64,000 bases of DNA from Rhizomicrobium electricum (lineage in GTDB: Bacteria; Pseudomonadota; Alphaproteobacteria; Micropepsales; Micropepsaceae), in assembly GCF_011762045.1 (NCBI RefSeq), contig NZ_JAASQS010000001.1, forward strand, positions 521,868 through 585,867, in the 5' to 3' direction. The translations under genes and the position numbers were made by a program. The notes beneath the pieces are model-generated. The model did no database searches, was not told where the DNA came from, and was given only the letters and a program-made list of their open reading frames with translations. Each line of letters opens with the position of its first letter. The first letter of the stretch is position 1. Positions 60,674-64,000 of the stretch are shown one piece after another.

Positions 60674-63600
60674 TTACAGCTTCGCCGTGAGCGCCACAAA
60701 CACCTGACGGCCCAAAAGGTCGTAGCTGTTGTAGACGTTGGGCGTGCCGGTGCCGGTGATCAGGTTCGAAATGATATGCGGATCGGAATCGAACAGATTG
60801 TTCATGCCGGCGCGCAACTGCAGCTCGTCGGTGACCTGCCAGGTCGCGGAGATATCGAAATAGTTCATCCCCGGAATGCGGGCATTGGCTGCATCGAACG
60901 AGCCGGAGGACAGGCCCGGCTGGTCGGTGTTGCTGTCGAGCGCCGACGGACCGAAATACCGCCACGTGATGGCGAAGGTGGCATCCCAAGGCGAATTCCA
61001 ATTCAGCCGGAAGTGGTGACGCCAATCGGGCAGCGGGTTGCCGCAGGTATTGCCGAACAAGCCGGCGCAGTCATAGGCCGGGTTGGTCGAAACGTTCTGG
61101 GCCTTGGCCGTCATCGTGTAGGTGCCGGTCAGATGGAAGCCGACACTGCCCCATCCCGACAGCCCCACTTCCTCCAGACCCAACTGGTAATCGGTCTGCA
61201 GGTCGATGCCCGAATTGTTGAAATAGCCCGAGTTGACGAACGTCCCGTCGATATAGCCGCCGCCGGCCACCGTCGTGCCATAGAGCGTGCCCGCGGAAGT
61301 ACGGTGGATCAGGCCGCAGAACTTGGGATCGCCGGTGTTGAGGCAGTTGTTGAGCGTGACGTTGATCGGGATGCCCTGGATGATGCCGTTGTAGACGTCG
61401 ATCTTGTAGTAATCGACGCTGGCAACGAGGCCGGGGACCAGGCTCGGCGTGGCACTGAGGCCGATCGAGAAGGTCTTGGCCTTTTCCGGCGACAGGGCGG
61501 TATTGCCGCCGGTGAGAATGGCGCATTGCCCCGACGGGCACTGGCCGATCGCATTGGTGGTGCCGCCGTTGCCGTACTGGGCAGCCGTCACACCGGTACG
61601 CTGGCATTGCTGCAGCGTCGCCGTTGCAGGCATAAAGCCGCTGTCGGTCGTCGGCGCGCAAGGATCGACCGACACGATCGAGGTATTGGTGACCGATCGC
61701 GGCGTATAAGTCTCGAGCAGCGACGGCGCCCGGATCGCCACGTCATAGGACGTACGCAGCCGGATGTCCGCAATAGGCGACCATTGCAGGCCGACTTTCC
61801 AGGTGGTCGGACTGCGGTCGCCGGTATAGCGCGAGAACCGGATGCCCGCATCGATCGACAGGTCGTCGGCGAACGGCTGCTGCTGGGCCAGCGGCACGCG
61901 AATTTCGCCGTAGCCTTCCGTGACACTGATGGCATTGTCGATCGGAACGACGGAGCCGCCGAACCCGATCAGGTCGTTCGAACTCTCGGCGACGTCGCCA
62001 GCATAGGTCATCTTGTCCTTGCGGTTGGAAGCGCCGAACGCAACCTGAATACCGTCGGTGGCAAACGGCGACTTGATGCCGTAAGCACCGAGATCGCCGG
62101 TGATGTCGAGTTCGATGATCTCCTCGAACAGCGTGCCGCGCGACGTACCGTAGGTGGCCAGATAGGCCGTCTGTGCCGGCGTCACGCCGCCTTCGGTGAA
62201 GATGTTGTAGGGCACGCAGGACGTATCTTCGCCCGACAGCACCGATTTGCAGGTCGGAACGCCGCCGACCGAAACGACCTGCAGCGCCCGGTTGATCTTC
62301 TGGTTCGACAGGTAATTGCCGTTCATCTGATCGAGGGTCACGTAGTAGTAGGACCCGAAAGCGTCGTAGTGCCAGGCGCTGCCGATATCGCCTTTGAGGC
62401 CGACCACGCCGCGGTAGTTGAAGTGTTCGTACTGGCTATAGCGGCCGCCGCCTTCGATATTGCGCCGCCCGATTTCCATCGGCGTATTGTCGGTCGCGCC
62501 GAGACCCTGCCCGGTGCAGAACACGCCGACTTCCTGGGCGCTGAGCAGCGGGTTGTCGCAATTGACGAAGTAGTTCCCCGACCCGTCCGGCGAAAACGCG
62601 TTCGAGCCGCGGAACACTGCGGTCGGTGCGATCTGCTGGTAGGAGCGGTCGTTCATGAACTCGAATTCGGCATAGGGCTTGGCCCAACTCGCAAGATCGT
62701 AATGGCCGAACATCGCGCCGCTGAAGCGGGTATCCTGCCGCGACAGCGTCTCGTAGTCGTTGGAGTTGAACGAAGAATACGGACTGGAGCCGGCCACCGG
62801 TGCCAAAACCGCATTATGGCCGACGATCGAATAGACCGGCTGGGCCGGCAGCGTCTTAGGCTGGAAGAAGTTCGAGTTGCTCGATCCCGAGCAGTAGATG
62901 TCCGGATCGATGTTGATCTGGCAGGCCGCGAAGTCTCGGTTCTTCATCCACACCGGGTCGGCATTGCGGTAGCCGAGGAAGCCGGTGACGTTGCCTTTGC
63001 CGTCGGCGGTATTGGCGCCGATGGTGATCGAGGCCTGAATGGTACGCCCATCCCACACGTCTTCCGGCGCCTGCTGCAGCGGCCCTTGGGTATTGGCGGC
63101 GATGGTTTCACCGATCACCCGGCGCGCGAAGCTGTTGTCGTTGTGGTGCCAGTTGGCGCCGTACTGCATGTCGACCTGGACGCCTTGGAAATCCTGCTTG
63201 AGCACGAAATTCACGACGCCCGCCACGGCGTCGGAGCCGTAGGTCGACGACGCGCCGCCGGTCAGGACTTCCACCTTCTCGATCAGCGGCACCGGAATCT
63301 GGTCAAGGTCCGGCGCGGCGCCGGGATTGCCGGTGTTGGGATCGCCGACACCGAGGCGGCGTCCGTTCACCAGAACCAGCGTGCGCGTGGGACCGAGACC
63401 GCGCAGGTTCACCGTGGTCACGCCGCCGGGACCGGAAAGCGGATTGTTGGTGTTGGTGAAGTCGCCGGTGTTGCTGACGAAGGTTTGCGGCAGATCGTTG
63501 ATCATGTCGGCGACATCGGTCGCGCCTTTGACCTGGAACTGCTCGTTGGTCACGGTCTGCACCGGACTGACCGAGGTCAGATTCGACGACATCGGAATGC

Positions 63601-63721
63601 GCGAGCCCGTCACCACGACGGTTTCCGTGGTCTGGGCAAGCGCAGGACACGCCAACATCAGCGCCGCCACGCTGGCGGCCCCCAACAGGCGGGTATGTGA
63701 GACAATCGTACGGTCGAACAT
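60674..63721 (-). CDS. TonB-dependent receptor, large
   Basis: 1015 residues. Signal peptide (MFDRTIVSHTRLLGAASVAALMLACPALAQ), N-terminal VVVTGSRIPMSSNLTSVSPVQTV plug start, FEVKGATDVADMINDLPQTFV-type plug, GLGPTRTLVLVNGRR and VEVLTGGASSTYGSDAVAGVVNFVL, then a large barrel with a C-terminal RQVFVALTAKL. Family of the Caulobacter/sphingomonad receptors for carbohydrates, peptides or siderophores. GAGAGGAG fixes the ATG at 63721. Substrate unknown. Confidence 0.93.
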   Translation of the reverse strand: MFDRTIVSHTRLLGAASVAALMLACPALAQTTETVVVTGSRIPMSSNLTSVSPVQTVTNEQFQVKGATDVADMINDLPQTFVSNTGDFTNTNNPLSGPGGVTTVNLRGLGPTRTLVLVNGRRLGVGDPNTGNPGAAPDLDQIPVPLIEKVEVLTGGASSTYGSDAVAGVVNFVLKQDFQGVQVDMQYGANWHHNDNSFARRVIGETIAANTQGPLQQAPEDVWDGRTIQASITIGANTADGKGNVTGFLGYRNADPVWMKNRDFAACQINIDPDIYCSGSSNSNFFQPKTLPAQPVYSIVGHNAVLAPVAGSSPYSSFNSNDYETLSRQDTRFSGAMFGHYDLASWAKPYAEFEFMNDRSYQQIAPTAVFRGSNAFSPDGSGNYFVNCDNPLLSAQEVGVFCTGQGLGATDNTPMEIGRRNIEGGGRYSQYEHFNYRGVVGLKGDIGSAWHYDAFGSYYYVTLDQMNGNYLSNQKINRALQVVSVGGVPTCKSVLSGEDTSCVPYNIFTEGGVTPAQTAYLATYGTSRGTLFEEIIELDITGDLGAYGIKSPFATDGIQVAFGASNRKDKMTYAGDVAESSNDLIGFGGSVVPIDNAISVTEGYGEIRVPLAQQQPFADDLSIDAGIRFSRYTGDRSPTTWKVGLQWSPIADIRLRTSYDVAIRAPSLLETYTPRSVTNTSIVSVDPCAPTTDSGFMPATATLQQCQRTGVTAAQYGNGGTTNAIGQCPSGQCAILTGGNTALSPEKAKTFSIGLSATPSLVPGLVASVDYYKIDVYNGIIQGIPINVTLNNCLNTGDPKFCGLIHRTSAGTLYGTTVAGGGYIDGTFVNSGYFNNSGIDLQTDYQLGLEEVGLSGWGSVGFHLTGTYTMTAKAQNVSTNPAYDCAGLFGNTCGNPLPDWRHHFRLNWNSPWDATFAITWRYFGPSALDSNTDQPGLSSGSFDAANARIPGMNYFDISATWQVTDELQLRAGMNNLFDSDPHIISNLITGTGTPNVYNSYDLLGRQVFVALTAKL

Positions 63722-64000
63722 TGCAATACTCCTCTCCAAGCGCCCCAGCCTGTTCGCAAGGCAGGATTACGCAGTGGGCAACGTTGCCGGATGGAGCGGA
63801 GCGATGGGCTAAAATCGCCGCCGGAACTGGAGACAGTTGCTCCGTACACGGCAGATGCTTGGCTGCGGAACGGCTATCGCACAGCAAATGCGGATCAAAT
63901 GTGTTCGCCGGAGAGCGGCGGCGGCCGGACTGCGCCCGGCGGGCGGCTTCACGGCCCCAGTGCAAATCACTGGAGTAAAAAAGGAAACGCCGCTGCGAGA
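63722..64000. other. Upstream region of the TonB receptor gene, no other gene seen
   Basis: About 280 bp to the window edge. It must contain the receptor promoter, but I see no clear operator, and frames crossing it show no coding signal. Confidence 0.5.

Noticed and set aside
60776..63700. 974-residue open frame on the plus strand
   Set aside because: Antisense shadow of the TonB receptor, caused by high GC; no family features.
1..64000. Prophage, insertion sequence, CRISPR array or rRNA operon
   Set aside because: No integrase, transposase, phage structural gene, regularly spaced repeat or rRNA sequence was seen anywhere in the window.

Overview
The window is a GC-rich, densely packed chromosomal segment of a free-living alphaproteobacterium. 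The markers for that class are a GcrA-type regulator (40355-40804), the CtrA-pathway phosphotransferase ChpT (50278-50892) with a perfect TTAA-N7-TTAA box in front of it, an EipA/DUF1134 envelope protein (57354-57956), and an Irr-like iron box before a dps gene. Long TonB-dependent receptors, a GH3 glycosidase and several secreted esterases fit a heterotrophic, polymer-scavenging life. I see no prophage, transposase, CRISPR array or rRNA. The segment reads as core chromosome with a few lineage-specific insertions.

Layout. 1-8 kb: truncated rpiA divergent from dps, two tandem GyrI-like ligand-binding proteins, a divergent lysR/lysE exporter pair with clear operators, glmU-glmS, gph and a tRNA-Val. 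8-16.4 kb: two secreted proteins of unknown function, a carbohydrate locus (GH3 beta-glucosidase, lipoprotein alpha/beta hydrolase, SASA-type acetylesterase), a UDG-family protein and the iron-sulfur repair protein RIC. 16.4-26.5 kb: a PAS protein, a NAD-salvage cluster (CNT transporter divergent from pnuC-nadR), an acyltransferase, an HWE-type histidine kinase, a LysR/SDR pair, a POT transporter and two tiny membrane proteins. 26.5-31.2 kb: the prkA-yeaH-spoVR stress operon. 31.2-37.3 kb: a large intergenic gap, GNAT, a TonB-C-like protein, a terB/sixA couple, metZ-apaG, folE and hslO. 37.3-41.1 kb: argD-argF-isochorismatase-like-hslO, and gcrA. 41.1-46.7 kb: one long leftward run of ada/alkA fusion, ogt, PEP-mutase-like, phoR, phoU and phoB. 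46.8-49 kb: cobalamin riboswitch and btuB-like receptor. 49-55 kb: chpT-cheY-cheR, cysQ, a palindromic repeat, a secreted protein and a chemoreceptor. 55-64 kb: carboxylesterase, eipA, secF, dedA, a small ORF plus MarR-like regulator, and a 1015-residue TonB receptor.

How genes connect. The CtrA box at chpT and the GANTC sites before gcrA tie two loci to the cell-cycle network. CheR (49 kb) and the chemoreceptor (53 kb) may work together because the receptor ends in a CheR-docking-like WTEF tail. The DNA-alkylation repair genes are translationally coupled to a PEP-mutase-family enzyme. I found no single large unknown system. The best leads are regulatory sites and unexplained small genes: the chpT CtrA box, the nested palindromic repeat at 51.8 kb, the coupled terB/sixA pair, the small ORF/MarR/TonB-receptor locus, and a terminator at 32.97 kb with no gene in front of it.
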